Positions 36,301-49,700 of a DNA stretch of 64,000 nt are shown piece after piece (positions within the stretch are counted from its first letter, which is position 1; every line of letters starts with the position of its first letter). The translations under genes and the position numbers were made by a program. The DNA is from Lingula anatina. Lineage: Eukaryota > Brachiopoda > Lingulata > Lingulida > Lingulidae. The DNA lies in contig NW_019775616.1 in NCBI RefSeq assembly GCF_001039355.2, forward strand, positions 225,021-289,020, written 5' to 3'. The notes under the pieces were generated by a model that worked only from the letters and a program-made list of their open reading frames with translations, made no database searches and had not been told where the DNA came from.

Positions 36301-38013
36301 GGTCATTCATTTTTATTTATTTATTTATTATTATTATTATTTTCATAAAGGCATCTAACCAAAATCTGCAACAAGTTTTCTTGTTTATGAATAAATATTT
36401 CTGTATCCCTCCTTTGAAAGTTGAAAGTTTGCAACTCAAATATTCTTCAGTTGAGGTCACCACATACAATCTAATTGAATGACAGGAATACCAGTAATAG
36501 TACTAGTACTACTAGTCATAAAAAGAGAAGGAAGGTGAGAGGAAAGGAACGAAGCAATGCAGCTAGCTGTTCAAAGTGTGTCAAATGTTATAGTGTCTAG
36601 ACAGGAAGCAAGAGTAAAATAGATAACCAGTATTTGTGTTGGTATAGGATATCATAATCGCAGATGCAGTACGTGTCATCTGTTATGCATGTGCACGTAC
36701 CAGTAAAATTTCTAAGCAAGTCCACTCTCTAAACATGTGCGCAATGTTGGAAATATCATGCTGTCAGGGCTAAAAAATTGGTTTTGGTTAAAGATCTGTC
36801 AAGAGGATCGAAGCAGACAAAAATATATTTATGAACAAGAAAACTGATTGGAAAATAATAATTATAATTTTGAGATGTAACTAAATGGTATAGGCCTATA
36901 TATAAAGTTGGTGGTTGGAGTTTTATTTAGGTCAGGAGTTCACAATGTCAGTGCCATTTGTGTATGGATACTTATGATCTACCCTAAAAAATGTATGCGG
37001 CAAGTTATTAAAAATTGATTGGATGATAAAAGATGAAACGTTTGGTTTTGTAGGCAGCAAAGTGCAAGTTGGGCCTGTTTACACCCAGTGTAATTTGAAC
37101 CAGAAATTGACTGAGATACATCATGTAACCCAAAATTGAAATAGAATAGGAGATACTTTTATGTGAAAATAATTTAGTTTTGTTATTAATAAAATTATGA
37201 AGATGGTTTTTTTTTTTTTTTTCATTTAGTTTAAAAGAAAATAAGTTGTTAAAAAAGGTAGGGTTATTATAGCAAGAGAAGTGGCCAAAAATATGAGTGA
37301 GACCATATTTTTTATAAAGCTTACATATATGTAAGGGCCTAGACATGAACTACTTGTAGTAGCTCCTAAGTTTATGTCAGAAGATGACCTCGGGTTGTGG
37401 TTTCCATTCTCAAGATCTCCGTTTCAGTTGCACATTTAAATTAGGTACTTGTAAATGATACTGTAATGTCATTTGTTTGGTCACAATGCCATCCTGATAT
37501 AAGACCCTGGGTTTATGGTGAAGATATAATGTATGTATATATGAGTTCATGTGTGGCAGTTTTAGGTCCAACTTAGTCCTGCTGAGTGTGAATCTGTCCA
37601 GATAAATGGGTTTCATTAGAATGATAAGCATTATTGGGCTTATATCTTTCTGACCAATTGTGTATTTCTCGCTGTAGAGGTGTAGCGATCAACATAAATC
37701 CATTAACAGTGCCATCTTATGAAGTACCATGAGATATATGGAAAGAATGTTTTGCTTAATTAACATGTGCTCTCTAATATTCATACCTGCATATGTCCTG
37801 GTATATTTTACATATGTAGATAGGACAGAGATGGGTTCTCATATACGAAGGCAACTTTATATTCAGATCACTTTCAATCATCATTAGCAAGTTCTCTGGT
37901 TAGACTTAATTCAGTGTCAGGAACTTATGTTCTGTATTCGATTCAGTCGTAGTTCAAGTTTCTATCCATTTCATTGTATATCCATCATTTGACTTGCAAT
38001 TAAAAGGAAGTGA

Positions 38014-38325
38014 ATACACACACATATGCACATGCACAAGCACACATGCATACACGTACACACATTCAGCTGACTGGAATCAGTGTGTTATGGAGATAGC
38101 TGTGCCATTGTTAGACTACCATGTGCTATCAGGTGTGTACTACCATACACACACCTACACACATATATACACACATGCCCAACCACACACACACACACGC
38201 ATGCATGCATGCACATACACACACACACATACACACATGTCCAACCACACACACACACATACAAATACACACACACACATATATATACACACACACACAT
38301 GCCCAACCACACACACACACACACA
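38014..38325. repeat. AC-rich microsatellite cluster
   Basis: Repeated ACAC/ATAC runs and a recurring ATGCCCAACCACAC or ATGTCCAACCACAC block, interrupted by unique sequence at about 38064-38143. Long open frames on both strands here are low-complexity artefacts. Confidence 0.85.
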
Positions 38326-39050
38326 TTGTATGTGGAGGTTCACTAAATATTGTAAGTGATTGTCCAAACATACATGTACTGAAGGCCTCTCCCAACCATG
38401 TCTCTATCCATTCAAGTTGCTTCAATCCAGCCAAACAGAAAAATATAGACTTGGTACACAAAAAAGGTGGCACTTTACAATAATTAGAGCTGGTGTCACA
38501 CCCCCCTTAATGAGTTCTTTTGTTAGACATGTATGATTTGTCCAGAGTTGTCTGCAATGTCTCTATTGGTGATGATACAGAGACACACCCTCAGATGAAT
38601 GTGACCTTTTAATAGGAATTAACATATCCCATGCTGCATTAGTTGACGAGATAGTGCCACACCCCCTTAATGGGACCCTATGGGTGATGAGATAGTATGA
38701 CACCCCCTAAGTGTGACCTTTTTATTAGATGTATTGATGGCCTTGGATGACCTGTGCTGCTCAGGATCCTACTGACCTAAAAGAACCTGTTATCTGTCAT
38801 CCTTGTGGAATGACCCCGAGGTTCTGTGGTCATTGGAGACTCACCTGTGTTATCAGTGGGTCGCACTGACAGTGGAGGCGGGTTACGTGTTCTCTCTCAC
38901 ACTCTGGGTGTATGATATTGTAGATATGCTGATATTGGTTCATGTACGTTTATTTTCCTCCTTGATTAATGATAAAACGCACGACGGACGTGTCTAACCT
39001 CAGGCAGCTTAACCAAACGACTTAATTCTTGTTTTAGCCTAATTTCAAAA

Positions 39051-39170
39051 TTATTGAATTTTAAAGAAATTGAAGCTGGTTTAATCAAAGACTTTAAAAG
39101 AACTATTGAATTATTGAATTTTAAAGAAATTGAAGGTGGTTTAATTAAAGACTTTAAAAGAACTACTGTA
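39051..39170 (+). repeat. Two 60 bp direct repeats
   Basis: TTATTGAATTTTAAAGAAAT begins at 39051 and again at 39111, with four differences in 60 bases. The unit is a multiple of three and stays open in one frame (NFKEIE.GLIKDFKRT twice), but no gene signal surrounds it. Confidence 0.7.
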
Positions 39171-40234
39171 ATAATAGTTTATCGCTTAGTGAAATCAAAA
39201 TTGTCTGAGGTTCAATTATATGCTATCAAGAACTATCTTTGCTCAGAAATCCAAAATGAAGGAAGAGTTTTGTTGTGTTGGATAACCAAAGTTGTGGGTT
39301 TTGTAAGGAGATCAAATCAATTGTGCCCACGACTACCTATTATTAGATGCCTGAGTGTAAGATAAATCTGCTTGACCCCGCTCTGCTTTGTCCCCTAAAC
39401 CAATAAAGTTATTTTAGACATCGTTTTGTTGTTAGTTACCCATAGCAACTAGCGTTCATTACCTTGGGGCCTGGCTCTTATCACTACGCATTGAAAACAC
39501 TGTTTTAACTCATTTAGTGTTTGTTTCATTACAGTTACAAGGCTTTTGGAGTGTATTATGGGGTGCATCATACATAAATCAATATTATAAGAGACAGGAT
39601 TTGAATCATGTATTTATAGTGCAGTTATTTCAACCACCACCAGTTGAGCTTTTTCAGTTGAAGTAAAATATTAGGTTATATACATGTTTATATCTGTATA
39701 TAAATACCTAGAGGGGTTCTGTGACTATGGTGACATACATTTATTAGGTTTGAGGGGTGTTTTGAAGTAAAGTGTGACTATACTCTCTGTCAGTAGGTAT
39801 GTGAAATAATACACTGCCACCCTCACATGAAATATGCCTTAAATGGTCTTGCTGACTCCCAAAGTGTTCTGGCATATAAGCTTGGGTGACAGTGAATTAT
39901 CTCACACATAAACTTTTGATTTGACTGCACTTGGCAAAAAGAAAAAGTTTTGGAAATTTTGGTTTAAAAAAACGAACATCATGTGCTGTAGTAAGTATTA
40001 TAGATTGCTAGTAACATGTTATTGGGTACTGGTAAACAAATTTTCTCACCTTAAATTAAAAAAGATAAAAGAGCTAGAAAACAGTTTGTGGTTAAACCTG
40101 AAGCATGGTGAGAACCCAATCTCATTAGACAATGGACTCCTAATGATTGCTAATGGTCATTGTTTCTTTGTTGCCCAATGAAATGGCCTCACTTTATAGA
40201 TCTTTATTGAGTGCATGTAATTTGTTACAGTTAN

Positions 40235-41255
40235 GGACGAGGACCCAGCAACAGAAGCATTCCGCCAGCTGCAAAAATTTTTTATTGAAAATGGATATTT
40301 TGAAACCAGCATGTTGTGGTACGCGGGTAAATTTGCCATTACTTTCTGTCTCCTGGCATTGTCCTTTCTCTGCGTGATAGCCAGCGAAAAGTGGTATGTA
40401 CACTACCTAGGGGCCTTTTTTCTTGCCTCTTTTTGGCATCAGTGTGGATTTTTCATGCATGATTTCATGCATACCCAGGGTTTCCATAAGGCCAAGATTG
40501 ACCGCTGGCTTGGAACTTTCTTCGGTACCGTGTGTCTTGGGGTGTCGGGGAGCTGGTGGAGAGATGAGCACTTTAGCCACCACGCACTGACCAATACAGT
40601 CAACCCAGAGACCAAATGGAGTGACCCTCAGGCTCACGAGGCGATATTTGCTCAAAATGAACGCCTTTTCCCATTACACAACAGCCTCTTCGAATACTAT
40701 GCAATCAAAGTCCAGCACATCACTTTCTTACCCACGTGCATTTTGTTTGGTCGTGTGGCTATCATTCTGGACAGTTTCCGCGAAGAGAAAAATGTGAGGG
40801 AATGGGTAGCTTTTGTGATCCACTGGACATGGATATGTCTGTTGCTCTCGTTTCTACCAACATGGTATGAATGCTTTGTGTTTTACAGCATGGCAGCTAT
40901 TTTCGAAGGCGTCCTCCACATCCAACTGCTTATAAGTCACTATTGCAAACCATTTTACCTCGAAAATGACATATGTACAACACAAAACTGGTACCGCATG
41001 CAAGTGATCTCCAACATCAACATCGTCAATCCTGTTTGGATGGACTGGTTTCATGGCGGTCTCAACTTCCACATCGAGCATCATCTCTTTCCCTTGATGC
41101 CCAGACACAATTATCGCAAGGCCAACAAACACGTGAAACATGTCTGCAAAGAGCTGGGAATTACGTTCGACGAATGCACGTGGTCGGAAGCTGTGATAAG
41201 AACCATCCAGCATCTGAAAAAGATGTCCACTCATTTCAGTTTGAACCCAAATTAA
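40235..41255 (+). CDS. Front-end-type fatty acid desaturase, 3' exon (partial)
   Basis: An open frame continues 25 codons upstream of the first ATG (40311), starting DEDPATEAFRQL, to the N at 40234, so the true start is further 5'. 339 residues are visible. The membrane desaturase histidine boxes are all present: HDFMH (75-79 of the visible part), HFSHH (112-116) and HIEHH (279-283, at 41070-41084), within GGLNFHIEHHLFP. Hydrophobic segments lie between boxes 1 and 2 and between 2 and 3. These di-iron ER enzymes introduce double bonds into fatty acyl chains. The third box in delta-4/5/6/8 front-end enzymes usually begins with Gln; here it is His. The family usually carries an N-terminal cytochrome b5 domain, which would lie in the gap. 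TTGTTACAG at 40222-40230 could be the acceptor of this exon. ATTAAA at 41279-41284 may be the poly(A) signal. Regiospecificity cannot be told. Confidence 0.9.
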
Positions 41256-41278
41256 AAAAGATTTAGTAGAATATTTTT

Positions 41279-41284
41279 ATTAAA
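41279..41284 (+). promoter_or_regulatory. Candidate poly(A) signal of the desaturase
   Basis: ATTAAA 24 bases after the stop codon. It is short for a 3' UTR, so a later site may be used. Confidence 0.3.
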
Positions 41285-41554
41285 AAAATTTCATGAAGTT
41301 ATTACGTAGAATTGTTTTTTACTGTTTCATTATTTTGTGATGCATTGTACTTGCTACATTTTGTGCAACCAGGGATTTTGCAAGAATAGAAGTATTTTGG
41401 TCAAACCCCAAACCTATTAGCATGTTAGCTATAAGCATTATAGTTGTCTTCTACAATCAACAGTAGTAAGTTACAGTATAATTTTGTTATGATATTACTA
41501 GTCAGTAATAGCCGTGCATGTTTTTAACATGTACCTGGTCATGCAGCATATTTG

Positions 41555-41845
41555 AGGCCATTCAGAATAAAAAATCCGAGGATCTTCTGATCCATTGGTC
41601 AAATAGGGCAGACCCTACATGAAAGAAGACCTGACTAATCCATTGATGGTCTCCCCATCTCCACAAGTGCCGTCCTTGCAGTAGTGTAGCAATTAAACCC
41701 TGGAGCCTTGATTTAATCCGTTTAATGGCTTGTGTGGAGGCGGGGAGACCATCAGCAGATTAGTCGGCTCTTCTGTCATGTAGGGTCGGCCATATTTGAT
41801 CCGCGGATTAGTTGATCCTTGGATCTTCTGTTCTAAATGAGCCCC
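41555..41845. mobile_element. MITE-like element, family 'CATTCAGAACAG', copy 5
   Basis: Left: GGCCATTCAGAATA, then GATCCATTGGTCAAATAGGG. Right: GTCGGCCATATTTGATCC, GATTAGTTGATCC and TCTGTTCTAAATGAGCCCC. The centre shares GATGGTCTCCCCA and GTGGAGGCGGGGAGACC (another inverted pair) with copy 2. Confidence 0.65.
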
Positions 41846-44800
41846 TTTTCCTCTCATACCTTTACAGTATACAGAACCACAGTCACATTTATCTGATAAC
41901 TCATATTTTTATATTTAATCATATTGTTGGCAGCACAAAGTCCAAGTTATTGATTTGAAAAATCTAATCTGGCCATCCAGATTATCTAATTTAACTTTTG
42001 GATAACAGATTTGAAGAATTATGTTTTTCTGTGAGAGCAGACAGACTATCTTCATCAGATTCACTTGTCCTACTTGACTTGTATAATTTATTTATTTATT
42101 TATTTATTTAGTACAGGTACATTTTGCAATAACTATGACCTGGCAAATATTCTGCAGAAGGCTAGTATGAAGATTATAGAAAAATAATTAAGACAATTTC
42201 CTTAGCAATATTTTGCGAGTCCTACAATGGCATGAGGAACTGTTGCTCATTGAAACAGAGCATTCCAGACAGTATTGCCTCTAAAATCCATACACTTTTA
42301 CACAGACAATAGTTCTTTGAGTTAGTCCAAAACAGCTGTTATGTGGGCACTTTAACCCAATCCGAGACAGACCCATCAAGGTGACACATTTTATAGCTCA
42401 GATGTACTGATTATAAATCCTCATCTACTAGGAATGTGAGATGATCTTCATCCCACACTACTCAGAATTTATCATATGGCCTTGGTTCTGTCAGACATGA
42501 CATATTTTAGCATTTGATTCACTTATTTCAACAAGTATTCCAATCACTTCAAGATTGATTATATTTAGCTACTCAGAATTAACACAGACCAGAAATCGCT
42601 CCTTTTAGACAACCAAAATTTCATTCCGTTTTGTGTGGGGAAAATATCAATAATTAATTTTGTTCAAATTTATGGAGAGATTACCGTATAGTGATCAAGT
42701 TATCAGAGTCCTTGTGTACTTCACCTGCCATCTGTTACCAATTAATCAGCTGATTGAGATTCTGTGTTCTACTGTGACAGCCAGTTCTCTCTCCTGGGAA
42801 CACCTGTCTCACCTGATGTAACTATAACAGATACCTCAGACTGAAACGTTAAACAAAATCCATATTGAACCTCTTGTCACCCTCTAGTGAATATAGAGAC
42901 AGTAGGGGCATGCCAAAAAAAAAAAAAAGGGGGGGAAATTTGGGCACTTGGAGATGAAATGATATGAGGTAGACAAGTTTTTGTTAGGTAGACAAGTTTT
43001 TGTTAGGAAGACTTGTTTAAGATCCAGGTACATGTAGGTTTGATGCTGGGTAGACAGATGGCACATTCTTGTAAATACCTGTGACATTATTTCTGCTGTA
43101 GAAATATTCACGTCCCAATTTTTTTTCTTTTTGGCTAAGTCATGTTTGGCCACTAAATGAGCAAACTGATCAATCCATTTTGGGTGTATTTAATTTATTA
43201 AGCTGAATGGCGTCTTTGAAAGATCACCACATTCCAAACATTTGTCTTTGGGCTGTTTTAATTATGGTTTTGCAATGTTTCCTGTATACTTAGTCCCTCT
43301 CAGGTAGAGGTTATAATAAATGTTAATTTAACTTGGACTGGCACTACCCAATGGAACCAATGTTTGATTTTTAGGCTTTAAAGAAATATCACTTAATAGA
43401 TGTATTTTTTAGTCCTTTTATGTAGACCTTTAATTGAAGTCATTTTATAAAGACACATGTTACCATTTCAACACAAATGTTGAAAACATTTTTTTTAAAT
43501 ATTTTGTTTTTAGTAAGTGCCCTTGAAGTATATTTCACAGTTGGCAGTAAGTTGATGTTTTTACCTTCACAACTGAGACACATTCCAGGAGTGTTGGAAA
43601 GTACATTTACCTCTCAGACACATTTCATGTTTCCGAAAGTGGCTTTGGTTGGAGTTGGGGTGGTTTGTTGTTGTTTTCTTTATCGAGGGGTATGTGTTTT
43701 TTTTATCATGTTTATTGATTTATATCTCTTTTTGGATATATATATATATATGTATCAATTTTGAAGCTTTTGCTGTTCCATTAAAACCTGTTATTAAGTC
43801 AAATAGTATACTGGTATATATTGCAGTATAATGATAATACATCCATTACAGAAAAAAGCAGAATGTATTGAAGCACTAGTATACGTCATGATTATGAAAT
43901 TTGATATTTTTCAATGTACTTATAGTTATTGAAAATGCAATAATCTTGTTAAGAGGTTGACAGTTGGGAAGATTTCAAATATGTCGACTGTGCATTTGGG
44001 GGAATACATACACAACTTGAGATACTTGTGGATTGATTTCTGTTGTGTCGTTAATGCCCACTAGAGGGCTGCACATGCCAAGTATCCATGATAGTCCCAG
44101 TGAAGGAAGCCAATGCACAAAAGTGACGTGTGGACTGGCACTTTTCATTTATGATAGAATGCGAGGAAAGATTCAATAAATAATTGAAGGCTTTTAACAT
44201 TTTAGATGATGAAAAACCAGTCCTTGTCGCTCAGCTGTCACAGGTGTGGTGAAAAGATAAATTGATAATGTTTATATGCGAACTCAATGCATTCCATTTA
44301 TTAAGTCCTTAATAATTGCATTCCCTTTATTAAGACATGAATATATATTTATCTAATCTGAAGCATATTTTTATGCAGGTAATTGTGAATTAGCATAAGG
44401 CATGATGAGAAAAAGGTGTTGACATTGATAAATCTATTTGGTGAGCTTAATTTTAGCTTCATGCACAACTTTATGCTGAGAAAGGCGATGTTCAATATCA
44501 ACTGAACAAGAGCAATGCAGACAGGCATGGGAATTGATTGTTTTTCTAAGAACAAAGAGTATTGTGTTACTGATAAGAATTTTATGCATTAGATATGTTA
44601 AATTGAAAATTTTCTCTTGTGTAAGATATAACAAAAACCAGCATTAGTTTAGTTGTCTTGTTTACAGAAATGATTTTTACAGATTGCAACTGATTAACCT
44701 AGAAAATCTCTGTCTGGGTACAGTGTTTTGAATTATAATAGCAGTTCACTTTTGTCAGAATATTACATGTATAGCCAGACAAAGATATGCGTCCATTTGC

Positions 44801-46707
44801 ATAAATGATCTAATCTGATCAAAAGTGTACTGTATCGGCACATTCAAGAATGTCAGTGATACTGTCAGAGCTTAGTGTTATTTTTAAGTGAAGATGAATA
44901 TGTTTGTGATGGCAATGAAATCTGTATATAAAATACATATTATTGATAATATATATTTTATAAATATTAGTGATGTACTGCTTTGAATGAGAGTGGAATT
45001 ATTAAAGGAATAGACAAGGAATGATAGTATTCCAGTCCCATTACAGTTGGTTTGTGTTACTTTTGTTTGCAGCTTTTTAGCCATAATTTACATTTGTTTA
45101 ATGTTTTTGCACCTATTCACTGCTGGCTTGCAGCTATCGCAAATATACATAAGTTAGATTTATAAGTTGTATATACTGTTTCTACTTTTTTATTTGCGTG
45201 TTATTGAAATTTTTATCATTAGTGATGATACCTAGAGTTGATTTATTCAAATTTATCTTAAAGAATGTTTTCCAATTGTTTTGATATTGTAATAGCTTTG
45301 TTAATTAGGCAAGACATTTTAATTTGAATGCTTCCTAGAGTTTTGTGTCATTTATTTAAAGCTCATCTCACTTACATCTGTGATTTCCTAAATTATCTTA
45401 AAAATTAGGATATTTTCTACTTGTAGGCCCTTGATTTTGGATTTTACATAGATTAGTGGTTGCAGTTTTCATGCGTTTTTACTGTAAAATTTAAAAATTT
45501 TTTTTTTTTCATTTTTACATTTAAATCTATTGTACCTGTAGACTTATACTCTGGCATCACTTCCTTACGTCAATTTTTGACGGCAGATATAATATATACT
45601 CGTTACTTACAAAACAGTTTGACCTCAGATTATAAAAACAAGTATTCCCCGGGGATCCTAGGAAAATCAGCATTCAGGGGGTTGGTTTTCAACTTACTTT
45701 ATGCTGGGTATCAGAATCCGTAGTTTAGCGGGATCCATGTATTACGCTTTAAGAAGAGTTGAGGAAGTGACGCTGGAGGAAACCCTAGTGTGTTGTTTGG
45801 TAATATTGTCCAGAGCATAATTGTAGAATAGGATTGTTTGTGAGTGCTTGGCCAAATGCTTGCAAGTAAAAAGGTTTGAATTGCAAAAGAAAATGCAGTT
45901 TCTGTTGTTTTCAAGATGGATTTTCAGATTTTTTTTTTTTTTTTTTTTTTTTGCTGGACTTTGAAATTTTACTCCACAAACAAGGAAGTGCAGCAGTGAA
46001 TAATACTCCATTAAAAAGCACAGCTCTCTCTTCAACTTCTGTTCGACTAGCTGTATTTGCGAAATATTTAAAATGCTCAAAGGAAGATTTAGGCAGCTGT
46101 TCGTGATTGAATTAAGACTACAAACTTAAAATGACAGTGCTTTTTAGGTAGCCAGTTTATGCATGTATCTCAAAGGCATGTAACTCCCATTAATTTGTGA
46201 ATAATCAAATTAATACCCCTACTCAAAATTGCATTTGCACGCAAAATGAAAATGCTGGCGTTGCATGACCATTTAAATGACTTCAGATAGGTTTAAATTG
46301 AAATGCCTGGTATTTTGGTGTGTTTATAGAACAATTTGAAACTGCATGATAGAGTGCTGGTACATGAGTACTTAAAAAGAATTGTTTAAGAAGTAAGGAA
46401 AATTCGTGGAGTGTATCTTTTCGCTCGAAAATCCCATTTAATCTACTGTCAGATTTGAAACAAGCGACCATGCTCGTCAAACATAAAAGTGTCCGCTGAA
46501 TTTTTAAAATTGTTCAGACTGTTTTAGAAGCACATCGGTCTGCGGCAGGCCTGTTAGATTGCTTTAAACCAGTATTTCTCTGTTTTCATGTTTAACTTTT
46601 CCACAAGAAAAATGATAAACCAATCTATTCTTATCAAATATAGAAGATAAGTAAAATTGAACATTTTAGATCAGTGTTGCATGTATTTGTTCACTAACTT
46701 CATCAAA

Positions 46708-46719
46708 TGACGTCACGTG
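46708..46719 (+). promoter_or_regulatory. Overlapping CRE and E-box
   Basis: TGACGTCACGTG joins a full cAMP response element (46708-46715) and a CACGTG E-box (46714-46719). No gene start is nearby. Confidence 0.25.
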
Positions 46720-49700
46720 GCCCAAGTTAAAAATGCTCTAAAGTTAAGAGTGCCCCTTTGCAACCCAACAATATAAAAGAACCTCCAAATAATAACGATT
46801 ATGTTTTTACAGAATACTCGGGCTTTTCAGAAAGCGTGTTCACGAAGTTTTATGAGTGGCAAATATACAAATGCCCCCTCGACCTTTACTTAAGGTGACT
46901 GGGAATTATCCCCAGGGTCTTCGTTCACCCTTGCACGAGAAATTTCTTTACAGCATTTTACTTTTTGGCCCGGCGGGCAAACGGCAATTATCATTTATTT
47001 ATGGAAAAAAAGACCCACGCACGGGAGACGATGAAAGTGCTCACAATCTTAGAATAAATTCAACGGTGTATGAAAATAAACACACCGTGCGTCAATTTTG
47101 CATTATGCAATTTATAAAAGACTCAGTAGATTCTCTCGAATGGGTGATTTAATCACAAAATCCCCGTAGGTTTCGGGATACCTTTTGACGTTCCAAACCT
47201 GGCAAATTTTCATAAGTTAAATGGCAAAAGTGAAAATGTGGATTTATAGAAGTTTAAATTTTTCTAAATTACAAAGCATATCTTCAGGTGGGATAAGCAT
47301 AAGTCACAGTTGCTAATCTGGTGTGGTTATACGATAATTGTCAAGAATAAAAATTGGTGATTATCAAATAATTTTTGTCTCTTTCCTTTCACCCCTATTC
47401 TTCCAGTGGCCCTAACCCATTGCATGCAAAATGAATTTTAGATGTATTTCTTATATCTCTGCAAACCTTTTTTTTTTAAATAATTTTTAAAATAATTATT
47501 CAGGTTTAAAATAGAACAAGTATATCAACATTATTATCAAGAACCCAATAATGTTCACTCATGTACTTTTAATATGTTCGTGATTTTCTTAATAACTTTT
47601 TCAAAACAGAAAATAAGCACACTTTTTTTTCCTTTTTTTTTTTTTTGCCTAAGTTACATTAGTTATTAAATATTTTGATTACAAAGAATAACTTTTAATG
47701 AAAAATATGAAAAAACTTCGTTTTCAAAAATCAATACATTTGCAACAGGATGGAAAAATAACATCTTTACTTTTATATTTCTGTCTTCCGTAGCATTTGT
47801 ATTGAATGCTATAGTTCTGTATGGCATTAAGTATCAGCTTGAAAAACTAGCTGTATTACGTATATGTCCTCATATCCCTTAATCCTTAACTGAATTGCAT
47901 ATTCTGAAACGCAGAAGACCAGACCCCCACCAGAAAGAAAAATAATTGTAACCGACATTGCTTATTAATTCAACCAAAACACCAAACAACAATCGGCGTG
48001 TTTGTAAACTTCGCACTGACCATGAATTGCATTTGTTTGCTTTTTCTATCGCACAAAACAACAACACGCAGCCCCACACAAACAATTTCGCTTCTGTTTT
48101 TGTTGTAACATTTCATTGTGTAACACAAATGTGTAAAGAAATTCCACCGGGTTTTGTTGTTTCATAGTTGAAAAGTATGTAAATTCTAAGCAGAGAAGGT
48201 CCCGTATTTCTATTAGTCACAAAGTCATGAAAGAAAATTTGCGTTTTAAAGAACGGCCAGCTTGGCTGAGCACTTTGTTGGTACCGCCGGGATTTCAGAA
48301 TGAATGGAGAGAGCCGTGTGGGATCAAGGGGGGGCAATATTGATAGTATATACATGCAAGAATATAACGGGCACCTGCAGACCGTTCACATACGTGTAAA
48401 GACGTTTCATTCAGTGGGAACCCGGCGACAAGTTTTTGTTTTAATCATTGGTCGTTCGGTAGATCTATTTAGGAAAGCAAATTGAAAAGTTTCTCGAACA
48501 GTTTCAAGCATTGCCGTACCAACGGTCTCCTGGCCAGGCACGTATAACTCAGATATACGGAAAGCAGGAGTCGGATTTGTGCAAATATACACAGTTACGC
48601 AGACAGGAGATAAAGGTATGTAATGTTATATGTATGCTATTATCAGTCACAAAAAATAATACTCAGAAAACAAGCCCGTAGCCATGGGGATTCGGCGGGA
48701 GGGGGTTCGCCCTTTCTTGCTTGGAAAAGGTCCGCTCTAGGTAAAATTTGATATGGGTAAACGAAGGTTTTATGGTAAAATGTTCACTTTTTCACTAAAA
48801 GACCCTCCTCTCAAATTGAAATTTCTAGTCATTTGAGGTCACAGTGGCATGTCAAATTGTTTCAAAAAAAGACTTATACTGCGTACCAACGGTTATTTAG
48901 CTAGGCCTGACACAATTTCAAAAACTAAATTCGTTACGAAGGCTGGTTTAAAGAGGAGCCCTTTTTAAAACATCTCGTGCGTTAGTGCGCTGGACTTGGT
49001 GGTCATTCTATCCTCTGGCCTGTTTCCTGTTGTGGTCAGTGTATTCCCTGTTGTCACACTCGTCAACTATGCAACTTTAAAACAACACCGCCCATCCTCC
49101 GGCTAGTTCTAGGTAACGGTCAGTGCACTCCAATTATCTCAGTAGAACGAATTTGTGGAAATATCGATATTCTTGACTATTACGCCAAAGATGAGACAAC
49201 AACATAGATAATATCTCATGATCATGTCAGTTTAGCTATATGGATTAAGCAAGTGAGACACGGTATTCATTTGCTTTTGTTTTAAAGTCAAGGCGTTAGA
49301 GGTTGATGGAGCGTACATGTAGCTCTGGTAGTATAAAAAAAGATGAATAAAAAGTGGACATTGGAACTTAAGGACACCAAGAGAACAACTGTCTGAATGT
49401 CTTAGGTAAGTCAGTTTATGTCTTAGGTAGGTATAGACTTAAACCTTAGCTTGTGAGTAGGCCACGAACAAGGTGTTAGAAATTTGTTTTCATATGAGAA
49501 TAGATTAAATTCAAGTACGAAAAAGGTAACTCGGGTTAATAAACTTAACGACCGTAAAAATCTAAACAACACACAAAAAGAAATAAAAAAGACAAAGAAC
49601 ATTAATAATGTTATGGTTAGTTGCTGTTAAGTACGACAGGTGTTGCATAATCGAAGCACAAACAGTTTTATATGTGGTAAATATGACATAAGACGCATGT

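Larger units (their letters stand above)
33319..40233. other. Non-coding stretch 5' of the desaturase exon
   Basis: No coding exon supported; in particular I found no cytochrome b5 heme-binding (HPGG) motif on the plus strand. It contains G/C homopolymers (33896-33907, 34207-34222), an AC-rich array at 38 kb, and a 60 bp direct repeat at 39051-39170. Confidence 0.45.

Noticed and set aside
37994-38483. Several overlapping open frames of 70-121 codons on both strands
   Set aside because: They are translations of the AC microsatellite (His/Thr or Cys/Val strings) with no independent coding signal.
40854-41234. 126-codon antisense frame over the desaturase
   Set aside because: Mirror of a strongly conserved enzyme exon; no motif of its own.
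46856-47152. 98-codon open frame
   Set aside because: No recognisable domain, no splice context, AT-rich codon usage; kept only as part of a possible non-coding element.
48300-48616. Possible first exon of the orphan gene with a donor at 48616
   Set aside because: A good donor motif alone is not enough; the frame does not lead into the 52118 exon and other donors (near 49404) compete.
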